Counted from the first letter of the stretch, positions 1 to 13,403 are shown. The stretch: 64,000 nt of DNA from Lamellibrachia satsuma (GCA_033239005.1 BSQZ01000109.1:1403501-1467500); one strand, 5' to 3'. Program-made: numbers and translations. The notes: generated by a model not told the origin, from the letters alone.

Positions 1-2295
1 GCTAGAACCAACCAGGGGATAAAATGTATTAGATATAGTTTTATCATCACAAAAAGAATTGGTGGACAATGTAAAAATACATGAACCATTGGGTAACAGT
101 GACCCCAATAAAATACATTTTGACATCAATGTAAAATCAGAAAGTAAAAATAAAAAAACGTATAGGAGAAATTTCCACAAAGGTAACTATAAAGATATAA
201 GAAAATACTTAGCAAAGTTAGATTGGAATAACATGCTGATGAATAAGACCGCAATTGAATGTTGGAATATTCTAAAATATGAAATTGAGAGTATCATCGA
301 TAAATTTGTTCCCTTGAAAAAACAAGGAAAACGATATAGAAAGAAACACTTGTCAAAAGAAGCTATTAGAAAAATAGTGTTTACGCAAACTATGTGGAGG
401 GTTTATATGCGTACCAGAAAGGATGAAGACTATGCAAATTACAAAGAGGCTCTTAACCTAGCTACAACTGAAATTAGAAAATATAAAAGAACCTTTAAAA
501 ATTGACAGGTAACATAAAAATGAGAGCAAGAGTTTCTATGCTTATGTAAGGAGTAAACAGAAAGTTCGAGATAAGGTTGGACCACTGGAAAACAACAGGG
601 GAAACCTAATTTCAGACGGGTTTCAAAGGGCAGAGGTCCTGTATGAGTATTTCAGCTCAGTTTTTACCACAGAAGATATCAGCTCACTTCCAGTTCCATT
701 TACTAACTTTGAGAGCAATACATCAGAACATTTAGGGCAGTTATTTGTAACTCCTGAAATGATAGCAAAGAAAATTAAGCAGGTGAAAGATAATAAATCA
801 CCTGGAGTTGATGGGATACCACCAAAACTGCTTAAGGAAATTGTTGAACAAATTAGTACACCACTTGCAAAATTGTTTTTAACTTGTCACTAGAAAAAGG
901 AATAGTTCCTTCAGAATGGAAAGAGGCAAACATTACGCTGCTATTTAAGAAGGGATCGAGGAACAAGCCAGAAAATTACAGACCAGTCAATTTAACATCA
1001 GTTGCATGTAAATTACTCGAAACATTAATTACATACCACATGGTATTTTCTTATAAAACATAAATTAATAAACATATCTCAACATCGGTTCCTAAAAGCA
1101 AGGTCATGTCTAACTAATCTCTTATATTTTTTGGAAGAAGTTACAAAGTGAGTACATGACGTGTCACCAGTGGATGTTGACTACTTATATTTTCAGAAGG
1201 TTTTCGATAAAGTGCCACATCAAAGATTGTTCCTTTAAGTAAAAGCACATGGCATAAGTATTCATTTAACCAACTGGATAGAAAAGTGGCTTACACACAG
1301 AAAACACAGAGTAATACTTAGGTTTCAAACTGGAAATCTGTTTTTAGTGGGGTACCACAGGGATCAGTATTAGGCCCTATACTGTTTTTAATATATATAA
1401 AAGATTTGGAAGATGACATATCTAACAAAGTACTCAAATTTGCAGATGACACAAAAGTATTCAGAAAGGTTTCTAATGATACAGATAAACAAAGTTTACA
1501 GGATGATCTAGATAAATTAGTTAAATGATCAGAAAAATGGCAAATGATATTCAATTTTGGGAAGTGGACGAAGAATATAAAATGGGAGGTGCTGTACTAG
1601 GTATAACCACACAACAACAGGACTTAGGAGTAACCTTTAGTGCTGACATGAACGTTTCAGAGCAATGTGGTATTGCTGCTTCGAAAGGAAATCAAATTCT
1701 AGGGTTAATTAGGAGAAATGTCATGTATAAGGAAAAACAGCTAATTGTACCCGTGTACAAATCAATAGTTATACCGCATTTGGAATATTGTATTCATGCA
1801 TGGAGGCTATATAGTAAAAAGGACATAGACAAGTTAGAAAGAATACAACGAAGTGCAACTAAAATTATTCCAGAATTGAGAGACCTTACTTACGAAAGAC
1901 GCATATTACAATGTGGTTTGACAAAACTAGAGACCAGGAGACTAAGAGGATACCAAATAGAAGTGTTTAAAATAGTGAATGATTATGAGGATGTTAACAG
2001 GAATATGTTCTTCAAACTTAAAGAAGGCAGTAGAACCAGAGGACATCAAGCAGCATTAGTTAAGGAGCAATGTAGGTTGGACATGAGAAAGTAGTCTTTT
2101 TCACAAAGTTTGATAAATGATTGAAACAAACTGCCAAATGATTGTGTTAATGTGTGAACATTTTAAAAAATAGAATTGAAAGATATTTGATAAGGGCGGG
2201 CTACACATAAATGAGAAAATTGTTGGTCTCTCGATAAGCCAATTACTTCCTTGTCCACTTACCACCAGGAACTTGTTGTTTGGGATGGAACCTTG
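1..2295 (+). mobile_element. CR1-like LINE, decayed, cut by window start
   Basis: This is a non-LTR retrotransposon of the CR1 clade on the plus strand; its 5' part lies outside the window. Translation shows the end of the APE endonuclease (LGNSDPNK at about 90, for the usual SDHNQ), the linker with KKHLSKEAIRK, the RT fingers (about 790-1010, SPGVDGIPPKLL), RT palm sequence near 1200-1460, and the C-terminal domain to 2094. Many frameshifts and stops break it, for example at 505, after 890 and at 1526. The 3' end has the family tail ending in two near-copies of a TTGTTA-type decamer near 2290-2312. The other CR1 copies in this window are its relatives. It is certainly inactive. Confidence 0.9.
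59..2094 (+). pseudogene. CR1 ORF2 (endonuclease-RT) remnant
   Basis: Remnant of the EN-RT polyprotein. The longest open pieces are 59-505 (endonuclease end and linker) and 1525-2094 (thumb and C-terminal domain, with the family signature SRTRGHQAAL). The catalytic box [10 protein letters not shown] is visible near 1438-1470, in a different frame from the piece that follows it. The piece from 1525 starts where a lysine-tryptophan codon run has become a stop (TGA at 1526). At least five frame breaks separate the pieces. Confidence 0.85.
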
Positions 2296-2371
2296 TTAAA
2301 CCTTGTTAGACACACAAATATACTTGTCCATCAAGCTTGATGAGAACTGGGCCAGTGAAAGTTCAGCTACT

Positions 2372-3560
2372 GAAGCCTGTGTGGCGGATGTTGGCGGGTG
2401 GATGAATAGAAACATGCTAACACTGACCCAAGAAAAAGCGAACTCATTGTGTTTTCGTCCAAACACCGAATTCGTCGAGTGAACGACTTGTCCCTCACGA
2501 GCGGAGGCAGACTATTACATACTATGCAATCCGTGAGATATCTTGGAGATATTATTGACAGCAGCTTGACAATGCAGAAACAGGTGATTGCGATCTCCAA
2601 GTCCTGTTTCTACCACATCCGAAATATTGGCAAAGTCAGGCAATACATCACAAATGACGCCTGTAAGATTCTAGTCCAGGCACTGGTAACAACCCGTCTG
2701 GACTATGGAAACGCGCTACTGCAAGGTTTGCCTCAGGTGCTAATTGAACGATTGCAGCGTATACAGAATTACGCTGCTCGCCTAATCACCGGGTCACGCA
2801 AGAGTGAATACATAACGCCTGTGTTACGTGAGATATTTGGCTTCCAGTGAAATACCGGCTCCGCTTTAAGGTTAACACCTTCACGTATAAAGTGCTCAAC
2901 GGATTGGCACCGGCAAACACGAGTGACATTGTGCAGAAACATCAACCAACGCGTAGTTTAAGATCAACGGAGAAGTCACTTCTAGTCGTACCTGTGCTAC
3001 GGACTGCAACTTATGGCGAACGTTGTTTCAGCCGACACGTGACCATACTGTGGAACGACTTGCCTGAGAAGATTAAACAACTGAACACTCTCAACTCTTT
3101 CAAGAGACACTTAAACACATCTTTTTAAACTGGCATACGACTGACGTGATTGAGTCACGCTCTCGTTTTAATGACATTGCTCTATACCAATTACTTATTC
3201 GTACTGTTTTATTCATGTGTATACTATAAGTGTAATATCTGTGTTTATTTATTTTTTATGTTTAGATCAGTTCCTTTACACTATCTACTTTTTAAATAAT
3301 CTATAATTTATAGTTTTATTTAATTGATGCAGTTTTATGTAAAGTATGTATTTTATGTAATTTATAGTTTTATTTAATTTATGCAGTTTTATGTAAAGTA
3401 TGTATTTTATAGTCTTATTTAATTGATGCAGTTTTATGTAAAGTATGTATTGTATAGTTTTATTATTTTTTGCAGTTTCATATAAAGCGCCAGAGAGCAT
3501 TTTGTCTTAATTGGATTCGGGCGCTATATAAATTCCGATATAATAATAAAATAATGATAA
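2372..3560 (+). mobile_element. L2-like LINE, 5'-truncated 3' part
   Basis: The 3' part of an L2/CR1-group LINE. Translation from about 2372 gives the end of the RT palm (DVGGWMNRNML), then YLGDIIDSS, LVTTRLDYGNALL and the thumb motif ARLITGSRK. The C-terminal domain follows a frameshift near 2847 (YKVLNGLAP, LWNDLPEKIKQLNTLNSFKR) and ends at 3128. The 3' end has the usual L2 tail shape: GGGCGCTATATAAATTCC at about 3518 followed by an AATAATAAT-rich run. The element is 5'-truncated and broken into two frames. Confidence 0.85.
3292..3475 (+). repeat. AT-rich tandem repeat in L2-like 3' UTR
   Basis: About three imperfect units of roughly 45-60 bp, each carrying TAGTTTTATTTAATTGATGC followed by AGTTTTATGTAAAGTATGTA. 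The array lies between the LINE stop codon and its tail. The small reverse-strand reading frame across it is a product of the repeat. Confidence 0.75.
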
Positions 3561-4925
<1,365 letters not shown>

Positions 4926-4928
4926 GGG

Positions 4929-5681
4929 GTGACATACAGCGCCGTGAAAACAAACGTAATCGTTGCAATGATCGTCTTACATATCACCATGAACTATCTA
5001 CTAATCGCTGTTCTCGTGAAATATGCAGAACTATGTGAAGACCGCACCGTTCTCTTCAAGATATCGCTCTCTCTGGCAGACGCAGTGGACTTACGCAGTG
5101 GACTTACGGATTTACCAATCGGTGCTGTATTCTGCTCAAGAGTTATATCAAGAGTGCAACAATTGACACAATACCTTCCCAAGATAAACATGGTATGCCT
5201 GTCAATATTCGGCTTCGCTTCGATGCAAAGTCAGGCTTGGATGGCCTTCTCTAAGAAGGTATCGGTATCGAAGCAGCTTAGGTACGAGCTCTCTAGAAAT
5301 CGCTGCTACGGAATCATTGTCTCCACGTGGATCTTCGGCGCCGCTGTTGCTGCTTCAAGGTTACTTCTTAGCCCGTCGTGGAATACAGACGTTTGCTGGT
5401 TTACATTCGAGGCACACAACAGAAGCGTTTCTGCGTTGGTGTTAGTGTTGTACCTAGTCTCGTTAGTTTGTCCTGAACTTGTTCTCACCTACGCGATTGT
5501 GCGAATAATGCTCCTCGTTGTCGTCCTAGCTCACATACAAGTCTCGGTGTAGGTGCAGTCGATCAGCGGAGGCGCCGACGATTCAGGAACGGTGAATCTA
5601 AAGGCGATTCGCTCTTCCAGAAACTTCCTCGTCATTAGCTTTGTAGCTCTGGATCTTTGTAGCTCTGGAACTTTGTAGCTC
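4929..5681 (+). pseudogene. Class A (rhodopsin-like) GPCR pseudogene
   Basis: The open frame 4929-5549 encodes five hydrophobic segments in GPCR order. TM1 is about residues 10-32. TM2 is 42-68 and carries SLADAVDL, the usual SLAxAD motif. TM3 is 85-107. TM4 is 126-147 with the conserved Trp in STWIFG. TM5 is about 167-200 with Pro. Cysteines in FCSRV and DVCWF could form the usual extracellular disulfide. The DRY motif after TM3 is replaced by AFSKK. A TAG at 5550-5552 stops the frame in the third intracellular loop. The same frame then resumes with KAIRSSRNFLVISFVAL, which looks like the start of TM6, before a 16-bp tandem repeat destroys it. TM7 is absent. No ATG with a good context precedes TM1. 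The ligand class cannot be told. Confidence 0.7.
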
Positions 5682-5690
5682 TGGATCTTT
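5640..5690 (+). repeat. 16-bp direct repeat x3 disrupting TM6
   Basis: TTTGTAGCTCTGGATC is repeated three times (the middle copy ends GAAC). Because 16 is not a multiple of three, each copy shifts the frame, and TAG stops appear within the TM6 region of the GPCR remnant. Confidence 0.85.
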
Positions 5691-6919
5691 CAGTGCTATT
5701 TTTTTGCATATGATTATTCTTTACATCTTACACGATGAAAAGTTGTGTTTAGTTTTTTGGCATTTTGGTTGGTCCGCTACAATTCGTTCATGAATAGTTT
5801 TCTATACATGGTTCTTCACCACTCGATTCGACAAAACACTTAGGCTCATGTTCACCGGTTTGTAAGAGTTGTGTTGTTGTGGCTGAAGGCAAATCCGTAC
5901 AGAAGTCGGTGACGATAACAGCGGGGATAAACCATTTCGTGTTCAACTGGTAATTTAATTAACTAATTTGTTGTTGTCGTGTTAGTTGAACACATCGCCG
6001 TTATCGGATTCTGATATATTGTGTCGTTTAATTAACTATTAATTAAATGTGTTACTGCCTAAATGATCATGTAGTAGTGTCGTGTTCGGTAGATGTATTG
6101 TCGTTGTCGACTTCCGTTTTTAAGTATTGTGCGACTGACAAGTTGCATGGATACGTTTCCCATGAACGTAACGTCTAAATTCATACTTCAGGGTTGGTTC
6201 CTTTATAACGCGAACACAGGCGTCTAAATCGTTGTAATTTATTATATTTCGAATATATTTGCTAAACAAAACACAGAACATATGTATTAATGCATAACCT
6301 GTTTACAACTCATTTGTTTGCTAGAAAAATATACTTGTTGTTAATATTATTTTGTTGTTGCTGCTGCTGCTGTTTCATGGAACTTCTTGCATTGGTTCTG
6401 TTGTGTATAGAGTGTATACAAATGAACAATATTCATGAAGCTATACGAACGTTTCAAGCACATATAATTACGGAAGAAATCGTGCAAATTGTCGAAAGTA
6501 ATTTTCACATAAAATGCAACGATATGTAAAACAAGTGTTGTGTTGGTAGTGTGCATATGCGCGAATAAGGTTTTGCATGGACGACGGGTTGTCTGTTTGT
6601 GCAGTGTTTACGTAGATCCTGAGAAAACAAGCACATCTGGCATTCACTACGAAGTGCTGTCCCTGTTGTTCATATGTGTTATTTAGTTTTGCTTAAATTG
6701 TCGGACAAAATATTAATTTATTTTAAACTAGGCCAAGTGGAGATTCGGAGAAAAAGTATCTTCGTTTTTTCGTGATATGATATCAGGATATTGATACTTT
6801 CACAAGTTACCCGATTTATTATTCACCTTATTAACGACGGGTAAATTTAATCGAGGGAGGAGTTGTATGAGAAGAAATTCTCACGTCAGTGGATGCACAT
6901 TTAACAGGAAGACGTTAAT

Positions 6920-7190
6920 TTGACGACGTAAATGTGAAGGCGTGAATGGGATGACGTGAATATGATGACGAGAATATGATTACTTTAATGTGATGACATG
7001 AACGTGAAGACGTGAATGTTATTACGTGAATGTAATGACGTGAATGTGATGATATTAATATGATGACGTAAATATGAAGACGTGCATTTGATGACGTGAA
7101 TGTGAAGACATGACTGTGATGACGTGAATATGAAAACATGACTGTGATGACGTGAATCTGATGACGTGACGTGAATGTGAATGTCATAGA
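6920..7190 (+). repeat. Degenerate 13-bp minisatellite (TGATGACGTGAA)
   Basis: About twenty degenerate units of a 12-13 bp motif, TGATGACGTGAA(T). The antisense frame over it reads as a Ser/His-rich repeat and is not a gene. TGACGT is the core of a CRE/ATF site, so this is a dense array of such cores, probably by chance. Confidence 0.8.
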
Positions 7191-7289
7191 TAAACGTAAA
7201 AGCATGTATACATGATAATTATAATATATAAAATACTTCAGCAGTATATTGACAAGGCCTTTCCTCAAATGAAGAGGGGTCTGGTATCG

Positions 7290-7515
7290 GCATCATCTCC
7301 GTCGTAAGAGTCTCAAACGTCTTAAGAGGACGTTTTAGGACGTTAGTCAGGCGTCTTGAGATATGGTCAAGCGTCTTAAGAGTATTGATCATACGTCTTA
7401 GGACATTATTCAGGCGTCTTGAAACATGGTCAAGCGTCTTAAGAGTATTGATCATACATCTTAAGAAATTAGTCAGGCGTCTTAAGACATGGTCAAGCGT
7501 CTTAAGAGTATTGGT
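7290..7515 (+). repeat. Nested 21/63-bp minisatellite (CGTCTTAAGA)
   Basis: Three 21-bp subunits, each starting CGTCTTAAGA or a close variant, form a 63-bp higher-order unit repeated about three times. The subunits continue with GTATTGATCATA, ACATTATTCAGG and ACATGGTCAAG. Confidence 0.8.
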
Positions 7516-8623
7516 TAAGCATGATCCATAGATAACTACTATATAACCACCACAAAAACACCGTGTGTATATGATAATTATGTTTAATCAAGCGAAGCTA
7601 AGAGAAGCTATTTTATATATTATATTATTATTATTATTATTATGTACAAATGCTTTTACGTTTATCTGTGACGACCACATTCACGTAATCACATGACATG
7701 TACAAACGCGGGAATGGATGAGACGGCGAGTTTGTAGAAACGCAGGAAAATTGCGAAAGCGCCAAGTTGGTAGAAACGCGTGGGAATTGGGAAAAGGCGT
7801 GTAGAAACGCGTGAAATGGAAAAAAGTTTGCACATTTCGGCGGATTTCAATTTAACGTGACAGCTTATGAATTATTTCGCTGAATTGTTAGATATTCTTA
7901 TACATGCATTGGCATCCCAGATTACTGGAAAAGGCATATTTATTGTTAACCATGGACCCCCTAACAAGCACACCCTTTTTACATCAATGTCAGTTACACC
8001 CAGAATAAAACAATATTAAAATTACTTTATATATATGTATACTAATATTAAAAATAGTTAAGTTGTAATGGCATCAAGATAGATTACAATTGAGGGAGGA
8101 TTTCAAAACACGGATGTTCAAAAACAAACAAAATTGGTTTCTTGCAAAGCAGCTGCTTCGTTTAGCGAATGTGAATGTTTCGCCCTGAATACCATGTTTA
8201 CAGGGCATGTCGAATGGCCAGATCGATATTTATAAACATGTAACGATACAAAGATTGTGGTTGAATAAAACATATTTCAGTGGCAGACCCGTCCTTGGGG
8301 TTTTGTAAAGGGGCATCGGGTGTACACAATCAATTTTAGATTTGCTTAACGTACGAACCATCCCCGTGGACCCCCGCGCACGGCCTACAAAAGTTCAGCA
8401 CCAGTCATGCGAGACTGACGGAGATATGACGACACTTACAGACAGACAGGCAGACAGAGTCACAAACTCTTTATGGAAGAGAAACAATGGACTGTATACT
8501 TGGATGCTAACACTATGACAACTCTGCTCCAAATCCTCTATACAGAAAGAAAAGACACTCTCATGTCACAGGCTATGAACCTTGGGTGGAAAGGAGTGGC
8601 CGTCTGGGTAGTTCCTACCACAA

Positions 8624-9240
8624 CGCACTTGTGACCTCTCGCTTAGATTTTTGTAATTCGCTTTTGGTAAACCATTCGGCATCACAGATACTTCGACTGC
8701 AACGAGTACAGAACAATGCTGCTAGACTAATTACGCGCACCAGTAGGCACGACCACACAATACCAGTCTTAAGGGGCTTACACTGGCTGCAGGTAGCAAG
8801 TCGAATACATTTCAAGGTGCTAGTGCTGGCGTACCGATGCGTCGATGGTTTGGCGCCGACTTATTTGGTCGAACTTTTACACATACGAACTCCTGATGGG
8901 CGTCTACGCAAGGACTATGCGCCAACACTGCACCAATGCATCACTAAGAAGAGCATTGGTGAATCTGCATTTGGAACAACAGCGCCTCGACTATGGAATT
9001 CATTGCCCGCAGACATTCGTAATTCCAAGACGCTAACAATTTTTAGGAAATCTTTAAAGACTCACCTTTTTACTAGTCACTTCAAATATGAAGAGAATAT
9101 TATGTGATGGACACTATGGGTGGACTATTTGTGATATACATTAATTTTGCATTAGGATTCTCACCAGATTTTAAGGTTTTCTAAATGATTTTATTTATTT
9201 ATTTCTAAAGTAATTTTATTTATTTATTCAGTGTTTACAC
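8624..9240 (+). mobile_element. L2-like LINE C-terminal fragment
   Basis: The frame to 9107 encodes the last part of an L2/CR1-group reverse transcriptase: LVTSRLDFCNSLL, ARLITRTSRHDHTIPVL, LHWLQVASRIHFKVLVLAYR, CVDGLAP, and LWNSLPADIRNSKTLTIFRK ending KTHLFTSHF. Similarity begins abruptly at about 8624; the sequence before it is unrelated, so the copy is 5'-truncated. The A/T-rich tail carries ATTTATTTATTT repeats. This stretch is open, unlike most copies here, but it lacks the catalytic domain. Confidence 0.85.
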
Positions 9241-9324
9241 ATGTTTGTTTATATTTAAGTAGTATTTTACACAATGTGAATAGTATTTTATACCATGTAC
9301 AGCGCATTGATCCTTATAGTCGCC

Positions 9325-9645
9325 GAAGTCTGACAATGCTAAACTAGAACAATACATTCGTAGACATAACCTTAGGTTTGAAGAAATATCAGAGGCGGTG
9401 GGGGCTGCGGAGATTGAAAATAAACTGATCTGCATCATAAATAACCAGATGAAAATGACCCCCAGGAAGCTCAGGAAATTGAGCGCGTTCACCAAAATCG
9501 GCCGCCAAGTCGCCGATGGACGCCCCCTGCATGGTTATTGTCCGACTCAAGTGTGATCGTCGCCGTGACGATATTTACAAATATCGGGGCAACTTGAAGA
9601 TAAACAGTACAACTTTGGTTTCAAATCGTATTTTTGAAAATTAAG
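9325..9645 (+). pseudogene. LINE ORF1p/gag-like fragment
   Basis: Reading plus-strand frames shows KLEQYIRRHNLRFEEISEA followed by a short acidic stretch and KMTPRKLRKLSAF. After a frameshift near 9528 comes MVIVRLKCDRRRDDIYKY and RGNLK. The pattern LExYxRRxNLRF followed by a later (P)xxVIVRxK is typical of the coiled-coil/RRM ORF1 proteins of L1-type and related LINEs. No RT from the same element follows. It is a short orphan relic with one frameshift. Confidence 0.5.
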
Positions 9646-9649
9646 ATTT

Positions 9650-10537
9650 AATCAAGCTAAGCTCGGAGCTGTTATACTGACTGAGAAAGCTAAAGAAAGC
9701 CGGTGAAAAATTCTGACTGCTGGTTATACAGCGGACACATTCTGGTGAAAGACCAAAATATGAAAATTCGTCAAATCCACACTAAGCTAGACCTGTGCTT
9801 CTAGGTCTCCGTGGCACGCGCTTGCACGTGCTTGCATAATGCCCGAGGTTGTCTATTTGTGGTCTGCAGGCGGTCGCCTAATGTATTGCGTTAAGGTAGC
9901 GTTAACTAAAACTTTCATCGTCTCTCTCGCAGTGGGCTTGGTAAGAAAGAAGAGCACAAACTTTGATTCGCAATTGCCGAATTATCTTGTTGCCTACTGT
10001 AACGCTAGGTAACGTCATTTAACACTGTCAACGTGTGAATTAGTTACACTCACAAAGGGATTAACTTGTTACGCTATCGAACTACGAATGTTTTAATTTG
10101 ATGGCACTGAGCAAGACTGACTTACACATGTTGCCTCACGGTCACAAAATGTATTTATTTGTTGCTGTAAACTACATTCTATGATCGTGACAATGTAAAT
10201 GTAATGTGAATATCGCTTTATTGCTTTATTACTTTCATCTCTTTACATTGACGTCCATGCGTGGACGTTTCAGAACGTTTTACCATGACGTCCACGTGCG
10301 AACGTTACGTGGCGTTTTACAATGACATCCGTGCTCCGACGTTATAGTTACACGCTATCCATAAAGTAAGCTATGTTATGCTTTTTAGAGATCCCCATCT
10401 CATCCATTAACCAATTACTGTGCTCTCACCACAATCAGTCGTAGCACTATTCGTGATAATGCTTAATTATTCTGGTAGGTTGCGCCTCTGAGCTCAGCTT
10501 CCGGAGGACACAGGCGCTATAGATATTTTTACTATTA
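9650..10537. other. No gene seen
   Basis: No coding region or array I can support. An ATT-tailed motif, GCTCAGCTTCCGGAGGACAC then AGGCGCTATA, lies at about 10493-10530. It matches the short insert found in duplicate copy 2 at about 38735. Confidence 0.55.
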
Positions 10538-10720
10538 TTAGCAGGCGGCCATACGTTGCTGGTTAACTTCCCTGAGTTCGTTCTGAAAACCGTAAATATG
10601 CGGTAGGTGATACATAACTATTGGCTTTCCAATTGGAGACCCTTGCTTTTGCAATGGTTTGATAACCTGGGTATTCCAAATATGGGCCATGCTATCAAGT
10701 TCTTCCCAGAAGAGAGAGAA
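10538..10720 (-). pseudogene. Integrase-core domain C-terminal fragment
   Basis: The reverse strand encodes HIWNTQVIKPLQKQGSPIG, then KPIVMYHLPHIYGFQNEL. The pattern (H/E)xWNTHxIRPS..G.P..MY..PE..G is known from the C-terminal end of animal proteins with an integrase core (rve-like) domain related to DDE transposons. Only this end is present and the DDE core is absent. I assign it by remembered family pattern, so confidence is moderate. Confidence 0.5.
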
Positions 10721-10799
10721 AGATAGAGACATATTAATTTAGTGTGAAAAATGCATAAAAGATTCTCAATAACAATTTATGAAGATACTATCATAACGT

Positions 10800-12930
10800 A
10801 CCATAGGCCTGCATCTCTTCTTGTCTTTTCCCATAAGCCATAAGGATCGTTGGGGCAGCATTGATGACTTTCTAACCAGCTCTCTCCATGTTTCCCTGTT
10901 CTCGACAGCCCTCTGGGAGTCAGCGAACTCCATTCCTGTGAACTCTTTGATGTTATCTTCCCACTTCTGCTTCTGTCTACCTCTTCGTCCCCACCCCTCT
11001 CTTGCAAGAGAGCCTTTGCAAGGCCAGATGATCATGATACATGACCGTACCACTTCAGTTTACGCTTCTTAACTGTTGTAAGAAGGTCGTCATATGGTCC
11101 GATGGCTTGTTTGATTTTGTTGCGGACAGCTTCGTTAGTAACATGGTCTTTGTATGATATGCGCAAGATCTTCCGAAAGCATCTCATTTCCATGGCTTTT
11201 ATAATTTTCAGTAGATTTGATGAGAGGGTCCATGTTTAAGAAGCGTACAGAAAGATGGACATGACAAGGGAGCGCATCAGCCTTATTTTCGAACTGACAT
11301 GTTTCTGTCGTTCCATAAGGGTTGCAACCTTGTTAGTGCTGCTGTTGTTTGTGCAATCCGAACAAGTATCTCCGGTTTGGAACCCTCATCTGTGATAATT
11401 AATCCCAAGTACCTGAAGCTTGTTACTGTCTCAAGTCTCTGTTCATTAACTTAGACCTCTGTGCTGATGCCTTGTGTGTTGTTCTTCATCAGTTTGGTCT
11501 TTTCGGCACTGATCTCCATGCCGTATGATGTAGATGTTTTCTCGAGGCGCTCCACCAAATTGACTAGTTCTTGTTCATCTCCTGCTAAGCCGTCGATGTC
11601 GTCAGCAAAACGAAGATTGGTGATTGTCCTGCCTGCAATGCTGACAGTGCCTTGATGGTTTTCTAAAGCATTAGTCACGTTCCTTTCCAGAAAAATGTTG
11701 AAGAGCGTTGGTGATAGTAGGCATCCTTGTCGAACTCCGACTGTCGTTCGAAATCAGTCTTCTATGCTGCTGTTGAAGATTACTGCACTGGTGGCATTGT
11801 CCTATAGGTGTTCAATGGTTCGGACAAGCTTGGAGCCAATGTTGTACTTCCTCATGATTGCCCATAAGGCCGCATGCCATACTTTATCAAAGGCCTTCTT
11901 GAAATCTATGAAGACATGATACAGGCTTTGCTGATGTTGAAGGTGTTTCTCGCAAAGGATTCTATGGTTGAAGATATGTTCACTGGTGCTATGTCCTGCT
12001 CGAAAACTTGATTGTTCTTCAGCGATGATCTCTTCTGCCTGTGGTTTGTGTCTGTTGAGTAGTATCTTCAACATGACTTTGCTCGGGTGGTTGATGAGGT
12101 TGATTGTTCTGTAATTTTGGCACATATGTAGGTTGCCTTTCATAAGAAGTGTGATGAACAGTGGCTGAGTCTATGGAGTAACCCATTTTCCTGTCTGCCA
12201 GATCTTGTTGCAGACTGTTGTAACTGTGGTAATCAAGGTTTCTCCCCCAGCTTGAACCAGTTCTGCTGGTATGTTATCAATTCCAGCTGACTTTCCTTTT
12301 TTCAGAGACTTTACTGCAGCCTTCACTTCCTCACGAAGAATGGGACAGTCGTCCTCTTCAGTAGTCTGTGGACAGTTTAGTACTACTGGGATTCCGTTGG
12401 GGTTGTGGCTGTACAGTTCTGAGCAGTATTCTGTCCATCGATTGAGGATCTGATGTTCTTCTGTCAGGCATTTCCCTGATTTGTCTTGGATAGTGGTAGT
12501 TATCCCTTTCTTCACTGATGTCAGGTCTTTCACTATTTGATAAGCCTTCTTGCTGTTGTTCTTGCTCAAGCTGTCTTCAATTTTACAGCATTGTTCTGCT
12601 ATCCAGTTATCTTTTGCTCTTCTCATATCTAGTTTGATGTTTTTGTTTACTTCTCTGTATTTTGCTGCACCTTCAGGATCACATTTTCTCATTTTCAATT
12701 CCCTTCTTTTGTCACAGAGATCTAGGATGTCTGCTCTGACCCATGGTTTCTTTGTCCGACGGTGTTTTCCAAGGATCTCGCTGGCTGTGTCGGTCACTAT
12801 TTTGTTGAAGGTGTTGGTCAGCAAGTTCACGTCGGTATATTTGTCATCCAGTATAATAAGTGGTGCAAATTTCCCACCTATCATTGCTTTGAATGCTTCT
12901 GCTACATCAGGCCTGCATACTAAAAAAAAT
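10800..12930 (-). mobile_element. RTE-like LINE, 5'-truncated
   Basis: A widespread invertebrate endonuclease-RT family on the minus strand, 5' end near 12930. Reading 5' to 3', the linker WIAEQCCKIE is followed by RT fingers with KSAGIDNIPAELVQAGG (near 12290) and EEQSSFRAGHSTSEHIF. The palm has HVFIDFKKAFDKVWH (near 11910), TVGVRQGCLLSP (near 11740) and LRFADDIDGLAGDEQ (near 11610). The connection is KTKLMKNNTQGI. The C-terminal part is QKWEDNIKEFTGMEFADSQ with RAVENRETWRELV (near 10900). Frames change at about 12170, 11800 and 11450, so it is dead, though FADD is preserved. The exact clade (RTE, RTE-X or Proto2) would need a tree. Confidence 0.85.
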
Positions 12931-12954
12931 TACGCTCAAAAGCATGACGGCTGA

Positions 12955-13072
12955 TGAGCGCTGTGGTGATATGTGTTGTGATAGGTGTGGTGATAGGTGC
13001 GGTGGAATCGTGGAATCACACACGCACGCACGCACGCACGCACGCGCGCGCGCACGCACACACACACACAAA
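12955..13072 (+). repeat. GGTGATA minisatellite and (CACG)n(CA)n
   Basis: A short GTGATAGGTGTGGTGATAGG-type minisatellite is followed by CACGCACGCACG, alternating CG, and then (CA)n to about 13070. Alternating purine-pyrimidine CG/CA tracts of this kind can adopt Z-DNA. Confidence 0.85.
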
Positions 13073-13403
13073 CATTTCTTTGGGGGTGGGGTTTGAAACT
13101 GTTGAGCAAATTTTGTTTAACTGTAACATTTTCCAGAAGTCATCCCAGAAAAACACGGCTGATTCTGTTTAAAAATTTTGTCGATTGCGCCCTACTACTC
13201 TTTACAGTACAAACACTGACGAGTACATTGTTTTTTTTTAATAGTAATCTAAAAGATATGACAACACTGATCTTGACATTTGTTTATTTCATAGCTACAA
13301 ACCAACTATCACAGAAGCAAGAAAACCTTGGAGAAGGGAAATACGGAGCTCAGTACGTAAACCGTGTCTTTCCGTTATCATAAAATTAATAATGTCTTAT
13401 ATT
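13073..13403. other. No gene seen
   Basis: Sequence between the dinucleotide tract and the next CR1 fragment. Nothing recognisable. Confidence 0.5.

Larger units (their letters stand above)
5691..8620. other. No gene seen; several simple repeats
   Basis: About 2.9 kb without a supportable gene. It contains a TTG/CTG run near 6350-6374, two minisatellites (listed separately), and a short imperfect repeat at about 7725-7830 built on TAGAAACGCG. It also has a CAGACAGACAGG-type run near 8440. The 79-residue frame at 6290-6529 shows no recognisable domain. Confidence 0.6.

Noticed and set aside
12550..12954. Plus-strand hydrophobic frame
   Set aside because: Antisense of the RTE-like LINE linker and fingers.
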